A stretch of DNA of 64,000 nucleotides from Argyresthia goedartella (GCA_949825045.1 OX463814.1:32816383-32880382); one strand, 5' to 3'; numbered from the stretch's first letter, positions 10,996 to 23,131 are shown. Notes: generated from the sequence alone by a model not told the origin. Program-made: numbers and translations.

Positions 10996-12172
10996 TTGTT
11001 TTTGCTCGATATTGATAACGGGCACAGGCATACGCTTGAAATATTTACAGAATATCTAGTTATGATTTTTTTGCCGTATTTATAGATTTAAGGCCATTTT
11101 TTTAATGTTCAGCAGACTAAAAGCAATGTCTAGTCTCGACATAAATACATACTGTAATTTCCATACATTTGTACCTCATGTACGACTGCACGGAGAGTTC
11201 GTTATTAAAGCTGCACTTATTCATTAACGATTCCCCGAAAGATTCAAGGTAGTGTTGATAACAACATTACCATGAATCTTTAGGGCTGTATTAATTAAAT
11301 ACATTGTTTTTTTTTATCGAACATGTGGTTGTCCGAAAAATTCACTTTGTTCATTCCATTTATATTCTCATCGCTGTGTCAGCATCGCCTCGGGTGTCGT
11401 TTTAATTTTCCGCTATCCTGCAATTTACACATTTCATGGGGCTGCTATTTCATGAGTTTTAATTTTAACGTTGCATTGGTCGCGAGGAGTTGTTTATTTT
11501 TTTCGTTGGAATCAATATGGCGCACATACACAACATTGGCTTTGTACTAAATTCTAAATGAGAAATTGTGGAGCCGTGGCGTTTTGAATACATCTTTTAC
11601 CCGGTTGAGCAGGCACGCAAATACAAATACTAACGTTACGTTAAGGGAAGTGGAAAGTTCTGAAAGTAGTATCTTGTAGAAAATTAAAAAGGAACAAAAG
11701 GCACAAAACGGAAAAGTAGATATGATACGCATCGCGGTCCGTTCAATCCTGCGATAAAATATCCAATATTCAGTGGCACTCATAAAATCAGAAAATTACA
11801 GTCCCCGAAGTCTACTAAATGTTTTATCCAACCGCCCGTATCGATATTGTTGTCCGTTTCCCGGAATCGTACGGGAAATATTTTTAAATTTGAACAATAT
11901 GGCGGACAGGGGATTGCTATAAATCTAAAGATGCGCGTAATGTGCGAATACTCGACCGGAATTATTGATGAAGGGCCAGGCAGGCCCCCGATTCTACTAT
12001 TTGCTAAACTCACTACGTATCGATGTTGTCATTGCCTAAAAGCATCTAAAACAAAACGTTCCCGTACTTATCGTTTTGGTACATAAACAATGGCTGCTGA
12101 TACAACAGACATTTGGTGCGTATTGCCATTAGGTGGTGGTATAAAGTTTTACGGAAGTTTTGAAAATTGGTG
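10996..12172. other. No recognisable feature
   Basis: AT-rich DNA with only short chance reading frames on both strands. None has a recognisable motif, splice context or repeat partner in the window. Confidence 0.5.
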
Positions 12173-12500
12173 ATTTTATCTGCACACGTATCATAAACCC
12201 TCTTTACTGCTTCTAAAAACCGCACGTTACGACCAGCATAATACTATACTACTTGGTAAAAACTACTTTCTTATCTGAATATTGTTACATTATGACCATA
12301 ATGTTTCAATTTTCGACAAATTATGACATTCAAATTTCGAACACCGACGCCCGCCTGCGTGCCGCCCCTAGTTTGTCTGTGAAGTTGGTACTACTGAACA
12401 AGCTAAACAAGTGCAGAGCTATTATCAATGCCACAGTGCCGGTCGAACATGCGGTTCCTGAACACATCAAAGAGAGCTAATGATATGTGTGTAGATAAAC
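12173..12500 (+). mobile_element. MITE family C, copy 1
   Basis: Terminal inverted repeats of about 23 bp (TTTATCTGCACACGTATCAT type on the left, ATATGTGTGTAGATAAAC on the right) bound a non-coding body with the blocks CGACGCCCGCCTGCGTGCCG and GGTCGAACATGCGGTTCCTG. Relatives are at 20822-21369 and 32444-32768. The body can be read as a short ORF, but its frame is not kept among copies. Confidence 0.8.
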
Positions 12501-12519
12501 TAGTGTATGTAACTGTACA

Positions 12520-12610
12520 TAATTAGGCATTAAAACTCTCGAGAGATATAAACCCACTCTCGAGTTTTAATGCCCTCCATTATGTATCAGGCGCATAAAC
12601 TACTATTGAT
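12520..12610. repeat. Inverted repeat beside MITE C (CTCGAG arms)
   Basis: GGCATTAAAACTC and GAGTTTTAATGCC form arms around a 25-base centre holding two CTCGAG sites. Similar sequence sits beside the other MITE C copies (about 21395-21500 and, reversed, 32320-32430), so it is part of a larger composite repeat. Confidence 0.65.
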
Positions 12611-15600
12611 GTGCTCTTTCCGAATTTTACATTGCCGCTCGCACCGCCATATTGAAGAATGGCACCTAAAACAGTTATTTTACAATATCTCTTCTCCAGC
12701 TCATTTTATGATTTAACAGCCTCCTGATAAAATAAACAAGAGTTTTTTTTATTTTTTTTTCTGAAGTGTTTTAGCGTATACGAATACCGCTAAGTGTACT
12801 TCAACAAGTGTTTTGGCCGTTAATTGAGTTGGCCAAATTTAAATTTGTTTTCCTTTTACTGAACAGTCAGTAGCGGCTTTTCTTTTGCTGTCTTAAAAAA
12901 CATACCCAATTCTCTTGAAGACTCTCTTGCAAGTGTCGACTAAAACGTCTTTCTGGATCATGTCCCGCTAATTGCACAGCGAGTTCTCCTGTTCGGACAC
13001 GACGATTTTTCTTTATTATTTTCTTCAGAGCCCTGTTCTCTGCGTCACTTGTTTGATTGATTGTTGATTTTGCTGTTGTTTATAATGCTGGATGATTGAC
13101 TTGATGGTAGACCTTGGTAGTAACAGTTTTTTGAATATTGAGACTTCTTTTTATTAGTATAAGAAGATATGATTTTTCGGACCTCTTCAAAAAATGGTAC
13201 GGTAGTGATTATATTCTTTTTGCCTATGGTTGAAGAATAGTGACTCAGTTTATTCTACATACCACCTGTCAGCGAAACTGATGACAGGTTTATATTGAAA
13301 TCAAATATTACTTACGTCCAGTTTCTGACTTCAACTCAGGTTTAACTTAAGACATAGCTGGACTGATTAGGAACTATGAACTGTTTTGCTTGCACCGAGA
13401 CTAAGTAAAATCGGCGATTGTAGAAGTTCCAAAAGATGTTATTAGAACATGAGAAAGTTTAAATAAAGTAGAATGAAGAGGGATACAGTAATATAACATG
13501 TTATGTATTATATCATAACCCTGCCTACAAAATATTTGGGACAGAGAAATCTTGTCTCTCAATTTAAATACTAGACGAAGTATTTAGCATTTGTGCTCGT
13601 ATAATCACTTCGAAGTCCTTCTGTCTGTCTCTATGTTTGCCGTCCGTTTTTCTTTTTTCACTCTCAGACCCTTTTTCTCAGGAACATGTGGTATTATTAT
13701 TTATGATATGATTATACCGACGTATTGATTATACCTAAGTACCATATAACTGTGAAAAAATCAAACTTCCAAGGCAACGCAATCAAAAGATATGTGCAAT
13801 ATTGCCGCATATTTCGACACTCCCTAGGGTATCAAAATATATCTTGAAGGTGCTTTCCATTGACCTAAAATCATTAAATTTGGCAAGATGCAACGTCATA
13901 TAGTGCAAGTAAAGAAAAAAAATACGAAAACCGCAAATTTGTAGCAAAAACATGAAAAAAATACGTACAAGAAGAATGCAAATGAAAAACATATCTCTTG
14001 GACCCTTTTGAATTTTCAAAAAAACGTGTGGTTTATAATTGTTTACTGAAGTGGCAATATTAGACACAATTTGTGAAAATTTGAACCGTCTACCTATCAC
14101 GGTCTGAGATATAGCCCGCTGATAGAAATACAGACCTACGAACGAACGGAAATGGCGGACGCATTAGGTTCCCATTAGGCACCATTCGGCTTTGGAAGCT
14201 TAAAAGATGCGCCACTTACTCCTACCGCGTGATGGCTTGGAGATGTATTTTTGACCAAAACGCATCTGGAAGTAGACTTTGCGGAACTCTTACGCTAAAA
14301 CGTACGATTCCCCAAAAATTTACTTGAGACAGAAATTATATGAAATGTTGTCTTGTTTATTTCATCGAAAGACTGTTTTATCGTAAAAAGAGCGATAAAA
14401 TAAATATTATCAAAAACTGTTCGTAGGCGCCATTCTTCTAATTTGCCACCGCGAGCTGCAAAGATACGAGGAGCAAAAGTGGAAATTCGGAAATAGCACT
14501 TCAAAATCTTTAAAATCATCAACTTTTCAATACTTCCGCAAACCTACCAAACTACCTACTACTATAGGGTTGTCTTTGAGTCATTTGGAACATTATTAGC
14601 ATCATCACTTGCCTCCTTTGCTTTATTTTTTAGCAGAAATTTTGGGCTGTGCAATAACGCGACAGGATGTCGTTGGGACAGTTTTAAGTTACAAATACCT
14701 AGTAGAATTGTCACCCGTTTTAAGTTGGAATCGCGTTTCTGCTTAAATGGCAATAAATATGATATTTGGTTCTGCGAGCCATTTAAACTGCCGCTGCGTG
14801 ATGTCATTTCGGTGTTAGCGTGTCTTCCTTCCTGAAATGGTAAGCGAATTTATTTAAGAACGAAATTGACCTACTTTTTTTTTGTATGCCGTGTCATGTC
14901 TCATTTTATTTTCCCTTCTTACGAACACTTTTCACTGGTTGTGTTATTATTTTATCTTTAAGTTATGCAGTGTTTACCAGGCAGATATAGGTAGCCAAAT
15001 TTAATGGCATAATTGTTGACAATTTCCAGAATGTAACCTATTCCATGAGTTAAGAAGATAAGAGTGTTTTTACGTCTTCTTTCGTTTTGGGCCGAGAGTT
15101 TCCGATTGTCCTTCGGTTAGCTTTTCTAGTTCACGTTTCTGTTACACTTAGTACATTAATAATTAGCTGTTACTTATAGCGCTTTTATGTTCATTAATGC
15201 AATATTTCTAGGTAAGGTTGCAAAACTAACTCACTACTCGGATGCCTTCAGTTTTTAAGTCCGTCTGTACACTCACTGCACTAAGTATTTACTAACCTAC
15301 CATACTTATTGCACGTACTAATGAGACATTCGACTGGCCACCGAGCTAATGGAAACAGTGGAAACGCATTAACGGATCGTTATCGGAAACAATTGAGAAA
15401 ACAGTCGGATACCTCCCGATATGAGTGTTTTGAAACGAAGAATAAGTTCCAGGAAAAGTATTGACAGAATCAAGGTTTCCATATCATCAATTATGTGATC
15501 AGCGATATTATAAAAACTATGCTACGCTGTTGCGAAGTTTTTATACTTGTAGCTCGCTTTGTCCTAATACGGATCTTACTCCTACTTGCAACTTAGTTTT

Positions 15601-16160
15601 GAATGATCCGTTTTCATTCTTCAATTAGGTAACTTCTTCTGTTCTGAAAGATTTCTCTTATACCAGGAGGCCTCTGAATTTATTTATTTTAATTTTCAGA
15701 AGAAATTTAAATTCCGTTCCGTTTTTGGCAAGAAACTACGAGAAATCCCTATGACTTATGCGGTGTTTAACTTGGTTCCATGATTGCATTAAGATAAACG
15801 GTTGAATAACTGGTATTTGGAATAGCATCTTTGCCAGTAAGCAAGTTTTATAGCTAATGTGACTTGAGAATAGTCAATCCAATTTTCTTTTATTCGCTAT
15901 CATAAACTAAATGAACTTCGCTACAACTACTTGTTTATTGCCGAGCAATATAAGTTACTTTTGGTGTATTACCTATAAATTTGTTTTATGTCGAGCATGT
16001 AGTCACTACGGAATGGTACATTACATTCATGTCAAACCCTATATCCTCGTAGTTCATGTCAAGAGTCCTTTAGTGGAGTGTGTGTTCAGCTTAATTTGAT
16101 GATCGGGAACAAGGTATGTGGAGCATTGGAGTTTCAATTAGTTGCAAGTGAAATACGGAT
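12611..16160. other. Long stretch without recognisable genes
   Basis: About 3.5 kb of AT-rich DNA. Short ORFs here show no motifs. 13600-14180 has CTGTCTGTCTC and a GAGATATAGCCCGCTGATAG block like the dispersed repeat at 10755, so a very old copy may lie there. I see nothing else. Confidence 0.45.
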
Positions 16161-16167
16161 AAACTTT

Positions 16168-16262
16168 AAACAAACATAGTGTCAAGCTTTTCCATACGGG
16201 TGGCAGAGGCACAATTGCGCCCAAGCTTGGCCAGTTGTGCAGTACTTCAAAAATAACTGCCA
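16168..16262 (-). repeat. SINE family B, truncated piece
   Basis: The block from GTGTCAAGCTTTTCCATACGG to GGCCAGTTGTGCAGTACTTC matches the copy at 24119-24402. The tRNA-like head is missing. Confidence 0.65.
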
Positions 16263-16264
16263 AC

Positions 16265-17560
16265 CTACCTCCCAACATGCTCCAAAATTATAGAAAAGGC
16301 CACATGGCATTACACATTTAATAGATTATACCACTTTTGTGAGAAATATAAAATCTTCGATGACTCCCAAAACGGCTTTCGAAAAAAGCTGTAAGCGCAG
16401 TATTCAAATATACTCTCTGCAGTAGAGATACTAATCGACATGACAAAAGCGACAAGAACACATGACAAAGTCCAGAAACGAACGACATGACAAAGTCCAG
16501 TTAAATATACTATTGGACATACTTTCCCGCATGGGAATTTGCGGGAAGGCACATGATTAGTTCGAATCATACCTAGCAAACAGATAGCAATATGTGGAGG
16601 TAGAGTACTTCAATGAAAATAACAAATAAATAACCAGCGTTCGCTCTGACTGACAGATACTAAATTCTTCAATTCCCCAAGGTAGTGTCGCTGGATGCCT
16701 TCTTTTTCTTACGTATATTAATGATTTGCTCAAAAACAATCGAAGAGCCACGCATCCTCTTTGCTGATGATGTTTCCTTGGTAACGACGTGCGAAAACCA
16801 ACTACAACTAGAATAAAAATAACAAATGCTATAACCAATGTGAAAACCTGGCTCGAGGACCACCATCTGGAAATGAATCTAACTTAAAAAAAATCAATAG
16901 GTTTATACCCGTGTCACAAGGCTCCGCTGGATATAATGGTTCTAAGCTTGAAGTAGTCGAGTCAGCGACACTGTTAGGAATCACAATAGACAAGAACTTG
17001 AATTGGAAAAATAATATCGATAAAATCATAGCCAAATTATCCTCATTCTGTTACGCGCTCTATGAAATGAAAAAATCAACCGACACAAATACCGTTATCA
17101 CTACGTACTATGCTTATGCTCATGCGTGGTTAAGCTATGGAGTTTTTCTTTGGAGAGGAAGCACTGATGTACCCAAGCTATTCATTATGCAGAAGTAACT
17201 GTTACGAGTAAATGCGAATTTTGATACGTCACACAGGTTCCGGCCTTACTTACAAAAGTATAAGATCCTTTCATTACCTTCAGTCTATAATAAATATTAA
17301 AAAAAAATGAAAACATGTAGGTTCGTTCGAAACAATGTACGACTTTATAAACGAAAAGGAGAAAACAATGTTCTTTCGCTAAAACATTTCTTAACTAATA
17401 TTGTACCCACAATCTAGATTAGTGCTAAAGAAAAAAAATGCCTGAAATATACAACAAATTGCCTGAAAATATGAAGACCATATACAACGAAACCACATTT
17501 TAAAAATAATTTAAACACTTCTTGGAGGGCAAGTGTTATTATTCAGTGAAATAATATCTA
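16265..17560 (+). pseudogene. CR1-like LINE copy 3, decayed reverse transcriptase
   Basis: Translation in changing frames gives CEKYKIFDDSQNGFRKK, LIDMTKA, PQGSVAGCLLFLTYINDL, then a damaged FADD region. The longest clean piece (16911-17198) reads LEVVESATLLGITIDKNLNW to YYAYAHAWLSYGVFLW. It parallels ORF2 at 54691-57735 almost residue by residue. Many stops and indels show an old copy. Weak 3' homology runs to about 17580. Confidence 0.85.
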
Positions 17561-17767
17561 GATGATAAACTGTTATACCTTCCATATTTTCAATTTTTAT
17601 TTTATCATATTCCTATCACTCAAATTAAACTAAACATGGTATAAAATCAATGGAATTTATTATTCTAATATCAATTGTATAAGTTTTTAATGTACAAATT
17701 GCATAATAAAGTTGAAATAATTAATTTAGGAAATAAGACAAAAGTAATAGTACATTACTGCAGAGAC

Positions 17768-18164
17768 CAGTAAGTAAGCCATCCTGGACGAGTATGATTT
17801 AGCCGGACGAGCCGAAGACGAGGTCCGGCTATAATACGACGCCAGGATGGAACTTATGGTCGAAGCGTGTATAGTGGTTTTTTCAAAAATAAAACCATTT
17901 ATGTTTATTGTGAATATTTTATTTCTTCTGTTAGTATCGAATTCCTAATTCCTAATTAGTATCAAAATACTAAAAATACGAATGAACTGAGTTTGCCGCC
18001 ATTTTACATCGTGCAATTCGGACACGTCAACCTCTTTGGTACCTCCTTTTTATTAAAAGCCCTTAACTGCCAATAAACTCCTTAGCTTATCTTTGAGAAA
18101 AAAAATGATTTATATTTAAATACTATATATCCATATGTAATGGAATTTCATACTTACTTGCTGG
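17768..18164. repeat. Structured repeat with nested hairpin, possible MITE
   Basis: CCAGTAAGTAAG at 17768 and CTTACTTGCTGG at about 18153 could be short TIRs. Inside are nested inverted pairs: CCATCCTGG with CCAGGATGG and AGCCGGAC with GTCCGGCT (about 17779-17852), separated by GAGCCGAAGACGAG. Borders are uncertain. Confidence 0.5.
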
Positions 18165-18172
18165 ACACTTTT
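18120..18172 (+). repeat. Direct repeat left of maT
   Basis: TTTCATACTTACTTGCTGGAC with flanking ATATGTAATGG recurs at about 19500-19552 on the other side of maT. It is far longer than the TA duplication the transposon makes. Confidence 0.7.
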
Positions 18173-18177
18173 ATATA

Positions 18178-19486
18178 CATAGTCAGGTCATAAGTTCTGT
18201 CACATGTGCAATATGAAATAATTTAGACATGTTTATTATTTATGTAAACATTTATATAGCAAAATGAACTTAATAAAACATAGATTCTTATGGTAATAAA
18301 GTTTATTCAAAATGACCCCCGCGATTTTGAATACAGGCCTTTATTCTGCGCGGCCAGTCGTCTATCGCAGCACGAACGAGGTCCATGTCAATATCGGCGG
18401 CTGCCTTAATCAAGGATGCCTTGAGTGACTCCAAATCAGGATGAGGCTTTGAGCAGGCCTTTTCCTCCAAGTGTTGCCGTATCTTGTAATCTAACGGACT
18501 CAAATCTGGACTGGAGGAGGGCCAGTCTTCGTGCCGGATGAAGTCGATTTCACGCGCCGCCAGCTAGTCTTGTGTGCTTTTCGCTCTATGAGCTGGCGCA
18601 GAATCTTGTTGGAATACCCAGTGCCTGTTATTAAACATGGTATGAGAAACAGGTTCCACAAAGTTCTTGAGGACTGTATTTTGATACACAACTGCATTCG
18701 TTTTTACGCCTTTCTCACAAAAATGTACCTCAGTTAAGCCCCAATAAGAGACTCCCAACCAAACCATGAGCAAGGATGGAAAATGACCTCGTTGGACACG
18801 CGGAATACGGTTGCTCGCTTCTTCACTGCTGTGTGCGTACACCTTATGATTTTGTTTATTGTAGCTCTCTTCCACGGTGAAAATTTTTTCATCCGAAAAA
18901 GGAATTTCCCGATGCTTTTTTCCCGCGTACCGCTTCAACAAAGCGCGGCATCTCTTCAGTCTCAGGTCCATTAAACGAGCGTCCAAACGATGTCCTGTTT
19001 TTCTTCGATATGCCTTAAGCCCTAGGTCTTCATTTAACACCCTTTTCACCGTGGTCCTGCTTAACCCCATCTGAAGGGCCAACAGTTTCTGCTTACGTAT
19101 GGGATTTCTTTGAATTCGCGCCTTCACAGCTTTTATCACTGCTGGAGTCCTAACAGAGCGAGGGCGACCACTTCTTGACCTGTCATCTACACTAGAGTCT
19201 TCATTGTATCGTTTTATGGTTCGATAAACGAATCTTTTGGTTATATTCAAATTTTTCAGTAAGTCAAAAATCTGAATTGGCGCGTAACCGCAACGATGCA
19301 ACGCAATAACTGCGACACGGTCTTCTTTAAGTGTCCACTCCATATTTAAAAATGAGGAAAATTCTAAAAAGTACACATTTTTATTTTCATGAAAAATTCG
19401 AAATTCGAATTCAATAAACTTTTTTGTGGCCAGCGTTCTAAATTCAAAAGTTTTTATTGTGTGACAGAACTTATGACCTGACTGTG
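18178..19486 (-). mobile_element. maT-type (DD37D) Tc1/mariner transposon, 1309 bp
   Basis: TIRs of 27 bp with one mismatch (18178-18204 and 19460-19486; core AGTCAGGTCATAAGTTCTGT) lie between TATATA flanks, as expected for insertion at TA. The transposase runs on the minus strand. A 40-55-bp direct repeat flanks the whole element (about 18120-18172 and 19500-19552). Confidence 0.92.
18303..19343 (-). pseudogene. maT transposase with one nonsense codon
   Basis: The likely start is the ATG at 19343 (MEWTLKEDRV). An N-terminal helix-turn-helix pair (RCGYAPIQIFDLLK to RTIKRYNEDSS) and the GRPRS linker precede the catalytic core: D in FSDEKIF, D in QQDSAPAH, D in SPLDYK. I count 37 residues between the second and third aspartate, which is the maT signature. 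One TAG at 18564-18566, in the place of a tryptophan (QD-stop-LAARE), interrupts an otherwise continuous frame that ends in GGHFE at 18303. The enzyme is dead by a single base, so inactivation looks recent. Confidence 0.93.
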
Positions 19487-19499
19487 TATATATTTTTTT

Positions 19500-19552
19500 T
19501 AAATATTATGATATGTAATGGGATTTCATACTTACTTACTGGACACTTCTAA
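19500..19552 (+). repeat. Direct repeat right of maT
   Basis: Second copy of the block at 18120-18172 (ATATGTAATGGGATTTCATA onward), with about four differences. Confidence 0.7.
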
Positions 19553-19589
19553 AAATTGTCCAGGATGAGTCACTTTCGGATACTATCTT

Positions 19590-19775
19590 AACAGATGTTA
19601 CGGGAACATTTCATACTATTCTTGAGAAAAGAATATTATTATGTTAATTAAGAATACATAAGATAGAATATTGCTTATGCCCTACAGGGTCCATAGTGAT
19701 CTACCACTTTATATGAAGACCTTATTGTTATTATGGAGTGCAACAAATGATAATGAATATGAATAAATGACATTA
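19590..19775 (+). mobile_element. Probable CR1-like LINE 3' end
   Basis: GCCCTACAGGGT and TATGGAGTGCAACAAATGA, followed by GAATAT-like short repeats, resemble the 3' ends at 4950-5060 and 58100-58200. It may be the displaced tail of LINE copy 3, pushed away by the maT insertion; order and strand fit, but this is not proven. Confidence 0.5.
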
Positions 19776-19844
19776 TATATATTAATTATAGAAAAACACA
19801 ACATTATACGGATGGTTTCAGGAAATTCTTTATGATCGAATAGT

Positions 19845-20030
19845 TTGTATACATATTTAGCGAGTTTAAAAAAAGATTCTACAATCTGTATCCGAAACCA
19901 GTTAAGAAAAATAATTATTTTGCTTTATTCGAAATCAGGTTTCCTAAAAAGAAAAATAATATCGTTTTCTAAACTGTTTTCGAATACAGATTGTAGAATC
20001 ATTTTTTTAAACTCGTTAAATATGTATACT
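19845..20030. mobile_element. Small foldback MITE, about 60-bp arms
   Basis: The arms 19845-19912 and 19971-20030 share GATTCTACAATCTGTAT and ACGAGTTTAAA-type blocks in opposite orientation. The spacer is about 58 bp. No coding. Confidence 0.75.
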
Positions 20031-20044
20031 CGTTAATCCGAGCA

Positions 20045-20790
20045 AGTCCTAGGCCATGATTATAGGTACCAGTCATTCTCTTAACTTGTTGCAGCAGCAG
20101 CCCATTCCAACTGTCACTTTTAATAGTACCACAATCGTGTATAGCGATAAAGCTAAAAAACTGGGTATTATCTTCGACAACCAGCTGTCCTGGCCATCGC
20201 ATGTCAATGGACCTCATTGACTGACCTAGTCAGCGAGTATTTGCTACTTTTCACTCTCTCAGAGCCTCCTGTACAGTTCTTTCTGCCTCGACAGACAACA
20301 ATCACTCTCGCTCAGTATCTCCTTCTACATATCATCGATTATGCTGATGGCTGCTGGGTGGCAGTGCTAACGAAGAATTACTGAGCAAACTCAAACGACT
20401 TCAAAATCTCGGGATTCGTTTATCTTTTGGCTACGCAAATACGACCATGTATCACAGCATCGCAAAGAGCTGAAGTGGCTGCCAATACGTCTTCGTCGGG
20501 ATTCTCACATCCTCAACATCCTCTACAACATTTTGCGGAATCCACGCTATCCAACCTTCTTACGAGACCGTTTTCCTCTTCTTTCTTCCAGCGGGCCTCG
20601 GAGAACTCACGCAGTTTCAATGCTCATAACCCCACAGCATAACACCACGTCCTAGAGCACGGGTTTAGACTCCGGGCCATTCGATTGTGGAATGCACTCC
20701 CCTGCTCCATCAGGGGAGTGCATTCTCTCGATATATCTAAAAGCCGCGTGAAGAAGCATTACCTTTCTCTTTAGAAATATAGGTAGTATG
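20045..20790 (+). pseudogene. L2/CR1-type LINE, 3' part of RT ORF, decayed
   Basis: Frames in succession read KKLGIIFDNQLSWPSHV, LKRLQNLGIRF, RKYDHV, LKWLPIRLRRDSHILNILYNIL and SPAPSGECI. This is the conserved C-terminal region after the RT of CR1/L2-type LINEs, ending in the usual motif for small basic C-termini near 20765. Stops and frame changes mark it as dead. It is a different family from the other LINEs here. Confidence 0.75.
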
Positions 20791-20821
20791 TATGTATTTA
20801 TTAGTATGTCTATAATATAGT

Positions 20822-21369
20822 GTTTATCTACACACGTATCATAAACCCTCTTTACTGCGTACAAAAACTGCACGTTACGATCAGCATAATGTTAAACTAC
20901 TTGGTAAAAACTCATTTCTTATCTGAAAAATTACACATTATGACCATAATGTGTAATTTTTCTACATATTATGGCATTCAAATTTCGAACGCCGACGCCC
21001 GCCTGCGTGCCGCCCCTACTTTGTTTGTGAAGTTGGTACTACTGATCAAGCTAAACAAGTGCAAAAGAATTATCAATGGCACCATGCCGGTCGAACATGC
21101 GGTTCCTGAACACATTAAAGAGAGCTTATGATATTTGATAATGTGTAATTTTTTGATAAAAATTACACATTATGACCATAATGTGTAATTTTTCTACATA
21201 TTATGGCATTCAAATTTCGAACGCCGACGCCCGCCTGCGTGCCGTTGTTTGTGAAGTTGGTACTACTGATCAAGCTAAACAAGTGCAAAAGAATCAATGG
21301 CACCATGCCGGTCGAACATGCGGTTCCTGAACACATTAAAGAGAGCTTATGATATTTGTGTAGATAAAC
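20822..21369 (+). mobile_element. MITE family C, copy 2, with internal 232-bp tandem duplication
   Basis: TIRs (GTTTATCTACACACGTATCAT and the opposite end TTGTGTAGATAAAC) bound two successive copies of the body: one from 20931 and one from 21163. The second lacks about 11 bases after GCCTGCGTGCCG. Each body begins with a near-perfect palindrome (see 20925-20962). Confidence 0.8.
20925..20962. repeat. Perfect 18-bp inverted repeat with 2-nt centre
   Basis: GAAAAATTACACATTATG, then AC, then its exact reverse complement. A second copy with 16-17-bp arms is at about 21159-21195. The other MITE C copies do not keep this perfect symmetry. Confidence 0.85.
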
Positions 21370-22380
21370 AAGTGCATGTAACTGTACATAATTAGGCATT
21401 AAAACTCTCGAGTGATATTGATAAACTCTAAATTGATAAAGAGTGACAAACTTCGGCTCGTTTCATAAACCCACTCTCGATTAATGCCCTCCATTATGTA
21501 GCAGTCACATAAACTACTATTATGTTTAGCATGACGAGTTTATAATATAATATTAATGAAAGCACTCGTATATTTAGTTTATATTTTTTATATTATTTAT
21601 TTAGATCATTACATATCTAACCAAATATTAGTTATTTAGATATGTACTAGGTAAATTATATTATTGTATACACATGGTCTAGCCATGCTCAGCAATCGAC
21701 CTTTCTCATCCTAATTTGGTTTCCTGGAAGAGATCTCTTAATAGAGATAAGCTCGCCTTTGTACACTATTTTTATTGAATCTTGTTGTCTGTGTTTTATT
21801 ACGTAGTTACAGGGTGCCATAGACTCCCTATCTCTTTCCTAAAGACTGACTATAACAGCAAGAATGTCCTAAACTAGGCTCCCGCGAGGAATGCGATTTC
21901 GCCTCCCTCTCTCGCTCGCTCTAGCCCTCGACGCGTCATTAGGACAGTGACGGACGCTATGACGTCATCAGAGCGAGGTGCCAAGTTTGCTTTGGCGTGT
22001 AGTAGATGTGTTGTTGGCCCAGAAAACTTTCTTATCAATAGCTTCTCCATTCATTGCCTGTTCCATCGACCCTCTCAACTCGACGTCAGCTATGACACAG
22101 GCCATGATCTGCCTCGGCTTCTCTTTGTGAAAACATCCCTAAGTACGTAATTGAGGGCAAGCCCATCGTATTAGCGATAGTTGTAATGTTAACCTAAGAA
22201 ATAATCACAGACTAGTTGGCCACAGTTTAGACTCGCGAAGGTTAGCAGTTCTTTCAAGGGTCAGTGCATTCTCTACTACAACAAGATACCTCTGGAGATC
22301 TTGAAATTGCCTTTTGGGAATTTGAAAACTATGCTTAAGTGACTTTGTCGAAAAAGGGATGTAACAATGTTCAAGATTAC
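21370..22380. other. MITE C flank, possible LINE 3' scrap, otherwise unannotated
   Basis: 21395-21500 repeats the CTCGAG-type flank of MITE C. 21715-21800 (TTTCCTGGAAGAGATCTCTT and GATAAGCTCGCC) looks like a LINE 3' UTR, from memory of lepidopteran repeats only. No gene seen in the rest. Confidence 0.4.
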
Positions 22381-22477
22381 TTAACCTCTTGAATACCACC
22401 GGCGTTAGCTAACGCCACTTTTCCGTTACAGGTTTTAAATTTTATTACCTACCTACCCTCGGTTTTTGAGAGGTTAA
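22381..22477 (-). mobile_element. MITE family E, copy 1 (97 bp)
   Basis: TTAACCTC and GAGGTTAA are exact terminal inverted repeats. Inside is the perfect palindrome GGCGTTAGCTAACGCC (22401-22416). It is the reverse complement of the copy at 25485-25609 over most of its length. Confidence 0.82.
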
Positions 22478-22988
22478 ATGACGGGACTGTATGGGGTTAA
22501 TCTGGTTCAACACAGACCTTGCTATTAATAATTTTGTAATTATTTATTGCTGCTTATTAATTATAATAATTCATATTGTTATATTGGTATTAGTTAAGCA
22601 CAAGCAATTTTTAAAAGAGATCTAAAAATCAATCTGTGGGAGTTTCTACGCCCTCCTTCTCCCACAGTGGCCCAATGTAGAGAAGTGGCAAAAAATGACG
22701 ATTGCTAATATGTAAATATCAACAGTAATAAAGATATTTGATTGATTGTTTGACTGATTGTATCATAATCGTAATAAATAAACAAATGTAGCCCATTATT
22801 GTCCCCACCGAAGCGCACAGGCTTTTTTCTGGATAGGAGAAAGATTGAACGCACACTGGCTCAGTGCGGGTTTGTAGAGGGTTGTCGGGCTGTATGACGT
22901 ATCAATATATCAGTGTTTTATATGAGTGAGATTCGTGATGCCACTAATATCTTTCATCTATCACTAACCTTCACTAATATCTCCGCAG
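22478..22988. other. No recognisable feature
   Basis: AT-rich sequence. TGATTGATTGTTTGACTGATTG near 22740 is a short imperfect tandem repeat that may mark a LINE or SINE end. No gene seen. Confidence 0.4.
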
Positions 22989-23131
22989 AACAACTGGAGG
23001 GGCCTGGGGATCTGATTATAAACGCATCGCGGGAAACGCTGCGCTCGCTATTAGCGCGCGTACGCGGCAGCTCCAACTCCGTTCTTCGCACGTTGGCTGG
23101 ACGGTGGGACTCGCCGCTGCTGGCTCACTGG
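22989..23131 (+). CDS. Candidate host-gene exon, 143 bp, unidentified
   Basis: GC-rich coding-like sequence sits in AT-rich surroundings, bounded by an acceptor (ACTAATATCTCCGCAG) and a donor (GGTGAGG). The frame running through it reads LEGPGDLIINASRET, then RSLLARVRG, LAGRWDSPLLAHW, with strong third-position G/C. I do not recognise the protein. If real, it is an internal exon of a plus-strand gene whose other exons are far away or lost. It could instead be a chance GC-rich ORF. Splice sites and codon bias make an exon more likely than not. Confidence 0.5.

Noticed and set aside
12253..12480. Short protein with PVEHAVPEHIKES, repeated at 20820-21131
   Set aside because: It is the body of MITE C; copies do not keep the frame and there is no start or codon bias.
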